This document shows, in pieces, positions 1-15,646 of a stretch of 64,000 nt of DNA. Source of the DNA: Phyllostachys edulis. Lineage: Eukaryota > Streptophyta > Magnoliopsida > Poales > Poaceae. The stretch spans positions 43,133,470-43,197,469 of the forward strand of contig CM070567.1 in NCBI GenBank assembly GCA_036346405.1. The letters are read 5' to 3'. Below the pieces are notes generated by a model, which was given only the letters and a program-made list of their open reading frames with translations, was not told the DNA's origin and did not search any database. Within the stretch, counting starts at the first letter, position 1. Every line of letters begins with the position of its first letter. The position numbers and the translations under genes were made by a program.

Positions 1-79
1 ACACTCGGAAAATCGACAAACCAGCAGAACCCTATTTTTCACAAATTCATTTAAAATCCATTCCACAACAATCAAATAA

Positions 80-135
80 TCCATCCATCCATCCATCCAT
101 CCATCCCACAAAAATCAAATAATCCATCCATCCAT
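80..135. repeat. (ATCC)n microsatellite, interrupted
   Basis: Two runs of CCATCC/ATCC tetranucleotides (about 80-104 and 123-135) are separated by a short spacer. They lie just before the long TA array, inside the CACTA element. Confidence 0.9.
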
Positions 136-139
136 TCCA

Positions 140-1387
<1,248 letters not shown>

Positions 1388-1401
1388 CTACCACGCTCCA
1401 A

Positions 1402-2116
1402 CTAACCTGGAGGAGCATTTGCTCCAACCGCTGCCTAGCCTCAATTTCCTTTCGCAGCTGCGTCTGAAGCTCAGAAACCTAAGACTGGATCTCATGTGAT
1501 GGTCGCTGTCGACTTTGAAGGTGTACTTCATCCGTTGATGCAGCACTTGTGGATCGGACCTCCGAGAGGGTTGTCGGTGTGCTAATGTAGCCGGCACCTA
1601 TGAAGAAACGACCATGTTTCTTCCCCTTTCCAGCCTTGTACACAGCACTCGCGTCTAGTGGTGAATTCATGACGTCGTAGTCCGGGCCATGAATCTCCTT
1701 AGCAGCATCGGTATATGCAGCCCGTTGGACAAAATCATCAGGGAGCGAAAATCATCAGGGACAAAATGATCAGAAATCGTACCAAGTTCTTTGTCGTATT
1801 GTTGCCGCACAAGATGCCCTCTGATCACCCTCCTAGCTTCTAAATATGCCTCCATATCGAGAGCAGCCTCTGCTTCTTCTTTTCTGTACCCAAAAAACCA
1901 CGGCGGTCAATAAATATGTATCTCGCAACATACAATCAATATGAACATGTTGACCTACCGAGTTCTTCTTGTAACGAGTCATGGAGGAGTCGCCTTGACG
2001 ATGTCTTGTCCGAATCCATCAACAATCTCCGCTCCCTAGCGGACAAGAGTCCTCTAACCATCATTTGTTGCACCACCTCTCTTGGGCAATCTGCTGCCAT
2101 GCATCTTCACACTTAA
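1402..2116 (-). pseudogene. Plant transposase (Transposase_24, Ptta/En/Spm type), decayed C-terminal part
   Basis: Reading the minus strand from about 2116 to 1402 gives the hallmarks of the Transposase_24 family that accompanies plant CACTA elements. An acceptor-like TACAG precedes a segment encoding EAYLEARRVIRGHLVRQQYD. Next comes a block with GKGKKHGRFFIGAGYIS (the conserved G-K-HGR-(F/Y)-(F/Y)-IG signature). A Gln/Arg/Leu-rich tail around LRKEIEARQRLEQMLLQV resembles the coiled-coil C-terminus. The gene is broken. A direct duplication of a TCCCTGATGATTTT unit near 1740-1765 shifts the frame, a stop interrupts the tail near 1480, and the upstream part (1916-2116) is readable only in alternating frames. 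The family normally acts on CACTA termini in the nucleus; this copy cannot encode a full protein. Confidence 0.65.
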
Positions 2117-4689
<2,573 letters not shown>

Positions 4690-4990
4690 TAATAGAGAAA
4701 CTACCTCGGCACCACGAGGAGGAGGAGCCGGGAGGCGGAGTCGGGCGGGCCATGAGGAGAGGAGCCGGCGGAGGCGGAGTCGAGGGCGGCACTGGTCGGA
4801 GGAGGGAGCCGGGAGGCGGAGGCTGGGGGCGGCCAAGGAGGAGGGAGCCGGGAGGCGAGCGAGGCGGTGCAGGGCAGGTGGACGAGGGGTGACGGTGGAG
4901 GCGGCGGAGGACGGGGAGGGAGCGGCGCCGGTCGTGGGGGAGATCGAGAGCAGCGCGGGGGGATTAGGGGAGCAACAGCCAGCGGGGTGG
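4690..4990. repeat. GC-rich purine-skewed tract near the CACTA end
   Basis: An abrupt change to GGAGG/GGCGG-rich sequence with repeated units of the type GGAGCCGGGAGGCGG. Open frames here are Gly/Arg or Pro/Ser-rich in several phases, a composition artefact. It sits just inside the subterminal repeat block and may be part of the element's 5' leader or promoter. Confidence 0.6.
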
Positions 4991-5040
4991 GGGTTTGGGA
5001 GAATGGAGTTAGAAACGGGGGATGGCGCTTCTGTTGTTTT

Positions 5041-5265
5041 AGCTCCCGAGTGTCTGTAACGAATGACACTCGGGAGATCATTTTCCCCCGTTGCTCCCGT
5101 CAAAGTTTCCCGAGTGTCCGATCAGACACTCGGGAAATTTTAATTTCCCGAGTGTTTTCTTCTATCCCCGAGTGTTTCATGAGGCACTCGGGAAGTCCCG
5201 AGTGTATTATTCAAAACACTCGGGAAACTTCTGAGCACTTGGGAAATTAAACGATTCTGGTAGTG
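5041..5265. repeat. CACTA subterminal repeats and right terminus
   Basis: About ten copies of the 9-bp motif CCCGAGTGT or its complement (some with one change) lie in both orientations within 225 bp, several as inverted pairs. They end in CTGGTAGTG at 5265. In En/Spm-type elements such arrays are the binding sites for the element's DNA-binding protein. Confidence 0.85.
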
Positions 5266-8200
5266 CTCACTTCATTGTGATGTTACTGCAGTGAATATCG
5301 GATCCTCGTCATCGTCCCTGTCTCCGAGCAGAATCGCCACCACACTCGTCTACTTCATGCTCGGTGAGCTCCTCGTCGATTCATTGCTTTTCAACCATCT
5401 TGATCCCTCACCTAAGCCCGAGCACCCTTCCTTTTCTGTTGAGCTTTGTCGAGAAGAGATGTCATTGCTGACTACATTAGCGTCGTCCACCACCGTCGGG
5501 TCATAGTAGTGCCACTCCACTGCCGTTGACCACCGTGGTGAGCTCCTGGTAGCCCCTAGTGATGATACGCTAGCTAGATTTGCGGCTCGGCTTCTTTTGC
5601 CTAGACTTTGTCGAAGTCACCCATGGTGCCACCGCAGTTACCCTTCGCTGGAATGACTCCGATGACCTTAGGTCCCCGAGTCGGCCTCTGTAGCATCGCA
5701 ACATGCCTCTAGAGCCACTCCCACAATTAGTTTTGCCTCTCCTTATTCCCCCTCCGAGTGCGTCGTGAGCCGAGACTAACTCGCCACTTAGCAACATCGT
5801 ACCACCATCTCCGTCCATCTCTCCGGTATCCAACACCACCATTAGGTTCCCCATGACATCGCCTCTCCATTCTTGAGCTTGCTCATGCCCCTTCGTGTCC
5901 ACCTTGCAGCTGGCGAGCACAACATTGAGCTCGGCCATAATGCTTGTCCCCTTCCCACTATTTTATCGCTCTGACACATGGGCCCACAAGAATTGGATTA
6001 GATTACCACTAATGACTTTTATTTAGTGCTATAAGTTGATGATGAGTGGGATCGGTCCATTAATTAATAATTTTTTTTAATTTAATGAAGATTTAGAATA
6101 TAAGTCACTAACATACGGGTCCCACAGCTTTGTAGACACATATGTGAACCAGGTGCATAGTAGACCCGACCCCACCTATCAGTCTAATGACGCAATAAAT
6201 ATTGATTTTCCTTTAGAAAGTCGAATTGAAATTAAAAAGAAAACTGTGAACAATGTTTTCTCTTTTCTTTTTCTGTATTTTCCTAGCTGAACTAACTTCA
6301 AATGCTATTAACTTTTGCATTTGAATTCCAAATTGAGTGAAACTTGTATATAAAATTTTATAAAATCATGAAATTTCATAATATGCCACAATATTTGAAT
6401 TTTCACTTTGTTTGAATTTATTTATCTGTTATTTATTTTTCTTATCTTTTACTGATTAGATATCGACGTTCCGATAATCTCCGAGATCAATCTCGAGCAA
6501 GATCAAGAGTTCAATAAGCAAGGCAAGATAACCCCCTTGACCATGTTGATCCTATGATTTCAAATGTTATATTGTTTTCATTACAATTATTTACGCATTC
6601 TTACTTTGTACAAATTGATATACTTGCGCTTAGAAAATTAGTTATGTCATACATGACAATGAAATATTCCTTAGACTTGAATGTTACTGCCATTGTCACA
6701 TTAGGAGTATTTGCCACTAGTTTAGGCTAGAGGAGGTACGTTTGTTATTTTGATTAACTAATGAAAATTATAAACTTATTTTAGACTTGGGCGAGTGTAT
6801 GTTAAGACCAGTGTAGGTGCACGAGATTGTGGTATGTGGTTGTCTCGTCTGGGTCGCTTAGGGCTGATCTATTATACCATAGACCCAAGTAAATTTGTAC
6901 AACCACATGTGCCTTTATGGGAAGGATATAGCTGAATAATTTACCAAGTCCGAGCATTAAGCCTGCGGGCTGTAGTCGGTAGGTTTTATTTGAGTCGTGC
7001 AGACGATGGTAAAGGACGTCTATGTCTGTAGGATACTTGCATTAGACTATGGTAAATGGTGTCCATGTCTATGCAAGTGTTACCAAACACAACTATGAGC
7101 CATCTTGATGATGGTAAATGGCGTCCATATATTGAGGAGTTAGCTCATAAGGTGAGCTGATGTTAGGGTGAGGTATTGTAAAGACCTTGTTGTTATCTAC
7201 TTCGTCACCAGGGATGAAAAATGGTAAAGGATAATCCATTTTATCCGATATTCGTATCCGAGAAAACGCAAATGTGGTAAGTAAAATCCGCATTCGAATG
7301 AAAAACGAATACTATTCGAAAAAAATGGATAGTATTAGTATCCGTATCCGTATTTGGTGTTATTCATATCCGGGAAAAAAACCTGGATAGTATCCGAAAA
7401 AACGAATACTATCCGAAAAAAACGAATACGAATGCTATCCTTTTTTCCCGGATACGAATACGAATACTATTTGTTTTTTTCCTGTATATGAATATGAATA
7501 TGAATACTATTTGTTTTTTCCCTGGAGCATTTATGTTTTGACGGGGTCTTGATTTAGCGCCGAATTTGTGGTTGTTCGGTGTTGCTATGACTCGTGTAGA
7601 TAGTAGACTATAGACGTGAAGTCATGTTACATAAATTTGTTCGACCGAGATTTGTCGCAAAAGTTGTAGGATATTCGCATTCGACCGAATTGAGTACATA
7701 TTTGATTCAAATTCGTATTTGTTACGACATTCGATTCGTATTCATATTTGAGAATGTTCGAATTCGTATTCGTATTTGTTTTAAAAATATGGATTCGTAT
7801 TCGTAATTGAGACTATTCGATTTGTATTCGATCCGTTTCCATCCCTATTCGTCACACGCCTAAGGAAGCATGTCATGACCAACTATATAAATCGATCACA
7901 TCGTGTGGGTAAAATTGTTCAACCTTTGTAGAGTGTAAACTTATTCGAATAACTGTATCTCCGGTTATGGACATCACTTGGTTACATCACACAATAAGTA
8001 GTGTTATGTTTTGCAAAATGGTTTGGGTGTTGTATGGATAGGGAATCCATGCATAGCTTGTTCGGCAAAAGGATTTTGCCACTGTTTTGACTTTATGGTA
8101 GCAAGCCACTTGTTTCATTTATGCTATTTATGCTTTATTATTAGTTGATTATCAATGTCAAATGCTTTTACACTTATCGATTGCAATGTATTACTCTCTA

Positions 8201-8677
8201 TTGCAAAATGCAAACTCGCTTTGAGCAACAAAACCATATAGCTAATAGAATTTGATGTAAGTTATGTGGAGTACATTTTGTATGCACCTTGCTTGTTGAA
8301 CATTACTAGTGGGAGAAGATGAAGACCCGAAGATCTGCTTCTTTCACGTTGCACGTTTGGTGATGATGTCGTCGTGTTCTAAGGTTTAACACACAATCGG
8401 TTGTCTGTGGATTATGGCATACCACGAGGGCCGATGTCTTTTATTTATCCTTGTTTCCGCTACAATTACCCCCTATTATGTGCTCATTTGGCCGGTTGGC
8501 CCTTGTATAAAATGTGGTCATTATGACCTATGTTTAGCTGTTTAATAGTGTGTATTAATTTGTTGTATTTACTAGTGTCTGAATTTGTTGCAATGATGTG
8601 ACGTCTGTGCTAGCTACTAGTCATGGGACTAGTATGGTAAACACATAAGATTCGAAATTAATTTTTTGGGTCTGACA
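5266..8677 (+). mobile_element. Long LTR fragment (gypsy-type), left end lost to the CACTA insertion
   Basis: Blocks match the solo LTR at 19503-23586 and the LTR at 49651-54382: the GCAAGGCAAG block (6520), the long block around 7900-7970 ending in a CGGTTATGGACAT-like motif, and the terminal block GCTACTAGTCATGGGACTAG with the end TCTGACA at 8677. No internal retroelement region follows, so this is a solo or truncated LTR. The start is missing, being either replaced by or left of the CACTA element. Open frames at 5291-5506 and 5570-5938 lie in the GC-richer U3-like part and carry no domain. A hAT element interrupts it. Confidence 0.65.
7209..7847. mobile_element. Non-autonomous hAT (Ac/Ds-like) element, 639 bp
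   Basis: The element begins CAGGGATGAAAA and ends so that its inverted terminus reads TAGGGATGGAAA. It is flanked by a perfect 8-bp TSD, TTCGTCAC (7201-7208 and 7848-7855), the hallmark of hAT insertion. The interior is packed with ATTCGTATTCG and ATCCGTATCC-type subterminal repeats. There is no coding capacity, so it depends on a transposase elsewhere. Removing it restores the LTR alignment with the copy at 19503-23586. Confidence 0.92.
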
Positions 8678-9704
8678 TGAAATGTCAAAAAATCTTCTTC
8701 TATCCTATCCAGATATTTATTACTACAAATGTTCTTTTTTACTTGTCATTTGTAACATCAACAAGCTCTCCAATACACATTTCACAATTATTTTTTTTCC
8801 TAATTATGTGCTAACACAATTAAAGTATTTTTATGACAAATTTAGTAACATAATTTCCATATTAGAAATCCAAATACTTTTGTGTATTTAAGTATTCAAA
8901 GTTTTAAAAGGTTGGTTGCACTTATTCTAAAACGACATCTAAAAAAGAATGGAGAGGGTAATATATAAGTACTCAAAATTAGAATTTTTTTCCTGGTACA
9001 GATATAAAAATATCTGATTTTCTAAAATAAAAGAATAGCATCTTAAAAAAGAAATAAAAGAATAGGAACCAGTGCTGAGAACATAGCATTTGCTTGATAT
9101 ATTTAAGTGGCTCAAATGAAACTATAAATGCAGCTCACATCTTCCAAAATAAACTTATATTACAGGTATTCTGGGATGAGCTATCTCTCCAAATCGGATC
9201 CAAACATGCATGACATCACTAATAATTATTTAAGGGATATCTACCTGAGAAGAGTTGAATTTGGCACAAAAAATGATTAGGCCAAAGTCTAGAATTAACA
9301 AATGGCCAACACGAGATCCTTATGATTTTGTTTTCGCGCCATTGTTTTTTCTCTTCTTCAAATCGTACTGAAACCCTCCATTAGTTAACACGTACAGCTG
9401 TGAGTGTGAACCAGTCCTTCAGGTTTATGAAAATGTGAGCTGTGAGTACGTACCTTGGTCCATACTTAGCTATTCCAAGAAATTAAAAGATTTGGAGAAA
9501 AATGAAAATGTTTCCTCGAATTGTATGGAAGCCCTATACTATACTACCAATCAATTAATGCCATTAAACCACACAAGATATTTGGTCATCACAAGAAGCA
9601 ATTGCCTTGACCCGACATTAAATAACACAAGTACACAACTTCCATTTCCTGTTCTTTTCTTCTTGTTGCTGTTCAACTCATTTGCTAGTTGCCACATGAA
9701 GTGG
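8678..9704. other. Upstream flank of the PLP-enzyme gene
   Basis: About 1 kb of AT-rich sequence between the LTR end and the TATA box. Open frames at 8682-8891 and 9435-9710 have no motif. It presumably holds the promoter; no specific element is claimed beyond the TATA box. Confidence 0.5.
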
Positions 9705-9705
9705 C

Positions 9706-9713
9706 TATAAATA
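9706..9713 (+). promoter_or_regulatory. TATA box of the class-V aminotransferase gene
   Basis: TATAAATA in the context GGCTATAAATACG. A start of transcription about 25-35 bp downstream (about 9738-9748) would give a 5' leader of roughly 100 bases to the ATG at 9844. It also excludes the in-frame ATG at 9715, which would lie upstream of the transcript. Confidence 0.7.
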
Positions 9714-9843
9714 CGTGTGCCCATGCAAGCCAACACACACAAGCCATTGCCATTGGTATTCATTAGTTGCCAACAACATCCATTGCCGCCATTGCCACTG
9801 GTATTGCTCCATTGTCAACGTTTGCAAAGTAACTAGGGAGAGA

Positions 9844-12800
9844 ATGCCATCTCTGCAAGAAGCTGCCGGCGCCATGGACCATGCTGCGGTGGAGGCGGCT
9901 AGCAAGGGCGCCATGACCACCACCCTGCTGAGCCTCCTCGGCGTCACGTCGGAGAAGGGCGCCGCGGCGGCGGAGGAGAAGGTGGAGTGGCTCCGGTCGC
10001 AGCTCATCGGCAAGGACGTCGAGTTCGACACGCCGTTCGGGCGGCGCGCGCTCACGTACGCCGACCAGACGGCGTCCGGCCGGAGCCTGCGCTACATCGA
10101 GGACTACCTCGTCAAGGAGGTCCTCCCGTACTACGGTGAGCACGACCATATACTATAAGCTAGCACTCATTTTGTGCTTTGTTAATATAGAAGAAACCGC
10201 TTATTCTCGTAGCCGCTCTAGAAAAGCTAGCTACGAGGTGAAGCAACTATTGTTTTGCTCTCGGAGCCGGAGCTTGGCTAAACCGACGCTGAAGTAGTAC
10301 GTATTACAACAGCAGTACTACCCCCTGCTCCTTAATTAAACACGCGTTCATTTGGAACTTTTCTTGTTCATATATTATCACAGTTCATACACTATGATCA
10401 ATGGTGGTGTCGTGGGCGGAGCTTGACCAAAAATCAAGAGAGGACTACCTGTAAAGATGGAACATCAATATTGAAAAACTAAACTTTGAACTTATAAGTT
10501 AATGGACTAGAGGAGAGGAGGCAAAATTAATAATTTTTTAGCCTAATATGTAGTACAAGCTACTAACTTGTTAACGATGCATATAGAGATGCCAAAACGG
10601 AAGGGGGCTGCCTCCCAAGTTTCGCCCCTGGTGTTGGTGTCTTGGTGATCATTGTGGCAAGGCTGGCTGTGATAGATAGATAGATATGTATGGCACGTGT
10701 CTCACATGTTTGTTTGGTTTGTTCATGTGTATGTGTAGGGAACACGCACACGGAGGACAGCCACGTCGGGAGCAAGACGACGCGGCTGGTGCACAAGGCG
10801 GCGCGCTACGTCAAGCGCTGCATGGGCGCGGGCCCCGGCGACGCGCTGCTCTTCTGCGGCGCCGGCACGACGGCCGCCATCAAGCGCCTGCAGGAGGCCA
10901 TGGGCGTGGCCGTGCCGTCCGTCGAGCTGCGCGGCCGGCTCGCGGCCCAGCTGCGCGACGAGGAGCGGTGGGTGGTCTTCGTGGGGCCGTACGAGCACCA
11001 CTCCAACCTGCTGTCGTGGCGGCGGAGCCTGGCCGAGGTCGTCGAGGTCGGCGTCGACGCCGACGGGCTCGTCGACGTCGCCGCACTCCGCCGCGCGCTC
11101 AGCTCGCCGGAGTACGCGGACCGGCCGATGTTGGGCTCCTTCTCGGCGTGCAGCAACGTCACAGGCATCATGACGGACACGCGCGAGCTCGCGCGCGTCC
11201 TGCACCAGCACGGCGCGTTCGCGTGCTTCGACTTCGCCGCGAGGTGCGTACGTGAGACCACAAAGTCTTAGTTTGGACTCTACCAAGTTTGTGATACTTA
11301 ACTCTTGTTTCTCGTGGAAAATGACATGCATGGATTTGACAGTCTCTAGACTTGGTCACATTAAGCTAACCATCAATTTTTTAGTTTATAGTTTTCTAAA
11401 CCTCACTCTTTTTCTTAAGAAAAGTGCAGTGCCAAAACTACACTTTTGTGATATGTAATTATAGAACCTGCAAAATACTAAAACTTATTTTAGCAAAAGA
11501 AATTATATGAAATATGTGAAGTATCATTCATTTTTTTAAATATCGATCTATCTATCTATCTATCTATCTATCTATATATATATTGTTGTTGTTTGCATAT
11601 ATAGTTGGGAAGTAAAAGTGTGATGTAATCAATGACCAACAGAATGTCTTGAATCTTGATTATATTCGCCTCACCAGTACTACAGCTAGTTTTTTCTACT
11701 CTTTGCATTAAATATGACAACACACGGCCCTGCCTACCTGACCTAAATAATATTGCAAACATGATCTTACATTGACTTATGTGATGTGTATATCTTAGCA
11801 AAGGTATGAATTGGAGATTAATGCTGACTCCATGTGGATCTTGTTTGCGTGTTGAAGTAAGCTGAATTACTTGTGGCTTTTTTCCCCTAATATGAGTGGA
11901 GGAAATTAACGGGCAAAAAAGTCTAGTGAATTAGCGCACTGCGACAGTGAAATATTTTGACTTTACAGGACACCAACAATTTGAAATTTTTTCATAGTTT
12001 CTACGGTCTTCTGTGAGATTTATTTTTTTTCAACATGGTCAGCACCTAATTCTTGAAATTTCACACTATGATCAGAATTATTCAACCTGGTCAGCCAAGC
12101 ACTTCATTTCTGATGTTTCATGTGCACGTCAAGAAATTCCATGCAAATACTTTACCTAGTGACATTTGTGCAGTGGCCCCTATGTCAAGATCGACATGAA
12201 CTCCGGCGAAATCGACGGCTACGACGCGGTCTTCTTGAGCCCGCACAAATTCGTGGGCGGCCCGGGCACACCAGGCGTCCTTCTGATGAACAAGTCACTG
12301 TACCGGCTAAATTCTCAGCCTCCCTCGACGTGCGGGGGTGGCACCGTGGCCTATGTCAATGGCTTCAATGAGGAGGTGAGCACTGAAGCAGCAATGTCGA
12401 ACTCCTGTGTGCCGAAGCTCATGGTGATGTCCTAACACCTGATCAAATTACGGTGTGTGATGTGCAGGATACATTGTACTACGACGACATTGAGGAGCGA
12501 GAGGACGCCGGCACACCGCCGATAGTGCAAAAGATCCGTGCGTCGCTCGCATTTTGGGTCAAGGAGTACATTGGCTATGACACGATGGGCATCCGCGAGC
12601 GAGTGTACTCCGAAATGGCGATGAAAAGGCTCGTTAGCAACCCGAATATCAGGGTGCTAGGCAACACGGAGGTTGAACGCCTGCCGATCTTCTCGTTCCT
12701 CGTCTACCCTGCTGGGGTGGATTCTCTATTTGATGGGGTCGATGAGCCTGGCTGTGATATATCGTCGGAGGACGCGAGGCGCAGGCGGCTACCCCTGCAT

Positions 12801-13451
12801 GGGCGTTTTGTCACAAGGCTTCTCAACGATCTTTTCGGCATCCAGGCGAGGGGAGGATGTGCTTGCGCAGGCCCCTATGGTCACCTCTTGCTAAGTGTCG
12901 ACAACGAGCTCTCCCTTCGCATCCGGTCTGCTATTCTTGAGGTATGAATTATGATCAAACTGCACCATGGTCAAAGCAGCCTAATTTCGAGTTGCCGGTA
13001 CAGGGTACTAATGTTACTGTTCACCGTCGCAATTTTTCAGGGGTACAGTGGACTGAAGCCAGGATGGACCAGGTTGAGCTTTTCTTACTACCTCTCCAAG
13101 GAGGAGTTCAGATTCATCGTGTCAGCCATTGAGTTCATAGCGGCATATGGCCACCGCTTCCTCCCGTTGTACAAATTCGACTGGATCACCGGTAACTGGA
13201 CCTTCCGTAAACAGGCAGTCAAGTACCACATCATGAGGGAGGAGCTGTCTCTTGGCACAGAGCCATCGAAGCATCAAAATGGCCAGGCAAAGGTTGCAGA
13301 TAAATTGGAGAAGCCTGAGGCCAATCATAAGAAGTTTGAGAGCTACTTGGAGAGTGCCAAGAAAATTGCACTCTCCTTGCCAGATATCAATCAGCAGATT
13401 GTCAGCATCCCAAAAGGAGTAGACCCTGACTTGGTCCTGTTTCATATATAG
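9844..13451 (+). CDS. Class-V aminotransferase / cysteine-desulfurase-like PLP enzyme, five exons, 627 aa
   Basis: Exons are 9844-10135, 10739-11243, 12174-12375, 12468-12941 and 13041-13451. All introns are GT-AG and phases join cleanly to 627 residues plus TAG. The fold-type I features of the SufS/CsdB/isopenicillin-epimerase family appear in order. These are the phosphate-binding CGAGTT (137-142), EHHSN with the cofactor-stacking His (183-187), the PLP-ring Asp in FDFAA (262), the Schiff-base Lys in SPHKF (K291), a GTP motif (348-350) and a Cys-containing loop RGGCACAGPYG (C464, C466). The loop sits where cysteine desulfurases carry the catalytic Cys, so sulfur transfer is possible; substrate is unknown. 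Residues 560-627 form a charged, possibly plant-specific tail. There is no convincing signal or transit peptide. The strong 5' to 3' GC decline is typical of grass genes. The gene looks intact. Confidence 0.9.
11546..11582. repeat. (TCTA)n microsatellite in intron 2
   Basis: About seven TCTA units pass into a short TA run inside the 930-bp second intron. The rest of that intron (11244-12173) is AT-rich with no other recognisable feature. Confidence 0.9.
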
Positions 13452-13887
13452 AATTTTTTGATATCATAATGAGACTGCAGCTTGGTAAAGCATCTCAGCA
13501 GTTGCTCACCAAAATGTATTATATGATAATATATGAGAAGAGTACTAGCCAAGTTCAGAGTTAAGCTGCACTGTAAAATTTTCAGAAAATTAATGTGTGC
13601 AGAATATGGATGCCAAGTAATGACAATGCTATTTTCCATATCAGAACAGTTTTGCATACGCGATCTGTGTATTTCTTACTTTTTTTTTCTTGACGACAAG
13701 CCAACGACTTGTATGTCTTTGTATGTCTTATTGTAACTAGAGAAGAAAAAATTTCAGAAATTTATGAGGCAAACAGATGTCTGCTAACATAATTGGTTGC
13801 AACCGGAAATAATGTCCTCAGTTTTCTCCCTGTACCTACTGATTTTGCTGTCGTGCTTTCTGAGTCTGAGCCAAGGGCAGTTGTGGC
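13452..13887 (+). other. 3' flank of the gene, first copy of a local tandem duplication
   Basis: The stretch from about 13500 to 13882, continuing at 15781 after the inserted retroelement, is matched by a second copy spread over 16118-16308, 16619-16747, 18057-18119 and 39453 onward. Shared blocks include TAGAGAAGAAAAA...TTTCAGAAA (13738 and 16686) and CTGATTTTGCTGT (13840 and 18108). It contains the 3' UTR and probably a poly(A) site, not pinpointed. The TSD GTGGC of the next element is at 13883-13887. Confidence 0.6.
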
Positions 13888-14032
13888 TGTTAGAATATGT
13901 GTTAGAATAGAACTCTTTTATATTTTTTTATCTGTTTTTTGTATTGCTTTATCTGTATATGACATGCATCTTAGTACAACCTATATATATTGCCCATTGG
14001 GCCTCTTCAATATACACACAATATTTATAACA
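13888..14032 (+). repeat. 5' LTR of the short-LTR retrotransposon
   Basis: 145 bp, beginning TGTTAGAATATG and ending TTTATAACA, with TATATATA near position 13983 as a possible promoter core. Near-identical to 15647-15780 apart from an 11-bp duplication at its start. Confidence 0.9.
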
Positions 14033-15646
14033 TAGTATCAGAGCAAAGATTAGGGTTAGAGTTTGCTACCACTGTCGCCGCCTCCTAGCCGCCACTCATC
14101 CTCCGCTGCCGCCGCCCCCGGGATGAGCAATCTCCGCTCCCGGGGGTGGCCACATTAGTCGTAAGTTTTCCTAGTAGAAGCAGCAACAACATCTTCATCT
14201 TCTTCGTGCCATCGTGCTCGCAGATTGGCTCCGTCCAGGCGACAAGCTCGTGCTCTGCCTGACGTCGACTGGTGCTCCGGATCCGATCTGGGCTTCCCCC
14301 GACTGGTGCTCCGGATCCGATCTGGGCTTCACGCACATCGGGTCCGCCCCACGTGGCTTGGTTCCACTGCTAGCTTGGACGCCCCACACGCCGCACCTGG
14401 TCCTCCACCTCGCGGCACTCGATCTCCACCGACGCCAGCCACCCCTCAGCTCCTCTGCTCGCCCCGAGTGAGAAGAAGAAAAGAAGAGTGGAGGGAGGAG
14501 GAGGAGGAGGAAGAAGAAACTGCCCCCTTCGACCGTCACTCGGACATCTCCTTCGACGGGACGACGCACTGACGGGCCGCCACCGCTACACCTCGCCCCG
14601 TGCTCTGCCTATCCGCGCAGCCTTGGCTCCCTTGCGACGAGGACGGGAGGGGGCCGCGACATCCCTGGCGGTGGAGTGCATGCGTCTCTGTGCGCCTGAC
14701 GCCTACCGCCTTGCAGTCATCGAGGTCGCCTCGTCCGGATCTGGCTGGCCTGGCCGCCCCAAGCTTGTTCTTGCCGTGCGCGATGCAAGCTCTTCTGCTC
14801 TGCTTCGGAGCTAGGAGAAGAAGGCCACCTCTTCCGCCGGCCCGCCACCGAGCCGCCACCTCTGGATCTGGCCGAGCTCGGGCCCTTTCTCTTTTGCTTC
14901 GGCTGATGTCGATGGGAGGAGGTAGATTGATAAAAGATGAAAGAGGCTTTTGCTTTGGCTACTGTCGAATGATGAGGCGAGGAGTTTGAAGAAAACAGAT
15001 CGAGAAGGACTTCGGGATTGTTTGTGGCATCTAGTTATGCGATCTGCTGTTGCTAGCTATTTTTTGGTCTTTTATTTCTTTGTGTCGTTTCTTCCGTTGC
15101 GTCCATCCAAGTCCGTACCACTATATCTTTGAGTTCGTCTAAGCTATGTGAGTCCACAAATTTATTTTTAGTCATAGAAGTATAGGAATTGCCTTATGCA
15201 TGGCAGCAGTCGCCGCTCCCGCTCTTCTTTCTGAGCCGCGTGCAGATCGTAGAAGTCGTTATGATGCTGCCTCTTTCTTAGCCGCCGCCCCGAGCTTCTA
15301 AGGCCGTTGTGCTTCTTTCGCGCCGCCGCTGTCTTGGGCTTTGATCTGCGCTATCATGCTTCCACCTATTCCTATCCAGTTTGATTTGACAGCTCTCTCT
15401 ATTCATGTCGGTTTCATTATCTTCTTTGTCATGTTGCCGCGGTAGACTTTCTCAGCCCATGCACCTTGTGCTTTATGGACTGTTGCACGACCTGGATGGG
15501 AGGAGATCTTTTGATACTTGACATATTTTCTAAGAGCTGCATGCTACGACGACATTATCAAGACTCGAACTTCGGATTTTCCATATTTTAGTGTCAGCCC
15601 TTTCCTAATGCAAAGCTATTGCATACGTCTTGCATTTGAGGGGGGG

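Noticed and set aside
9715..9843. Upstream in-frame ATG as the start of the aminotransferase
   Set aside because: It lies 2 bp after the TATA box, hence upstream of any transcript start, and the added residues (Cys/His-rich) have no counterpart in the family. The ATG at 9844 is chosen.
10686..11331. Several long frames on both strands over exon 2
   Set aside because: Shadows of the very GC-rich exon 2. Only the frame containing CGAGTT and EHHSN is real.
14195..14989. Overlapping frames up to 129 codons as a host gene
   Set aside because: They lie wholly inside the short-LTR retrotransposon, are open in several phases because of GC content, and show no motif.
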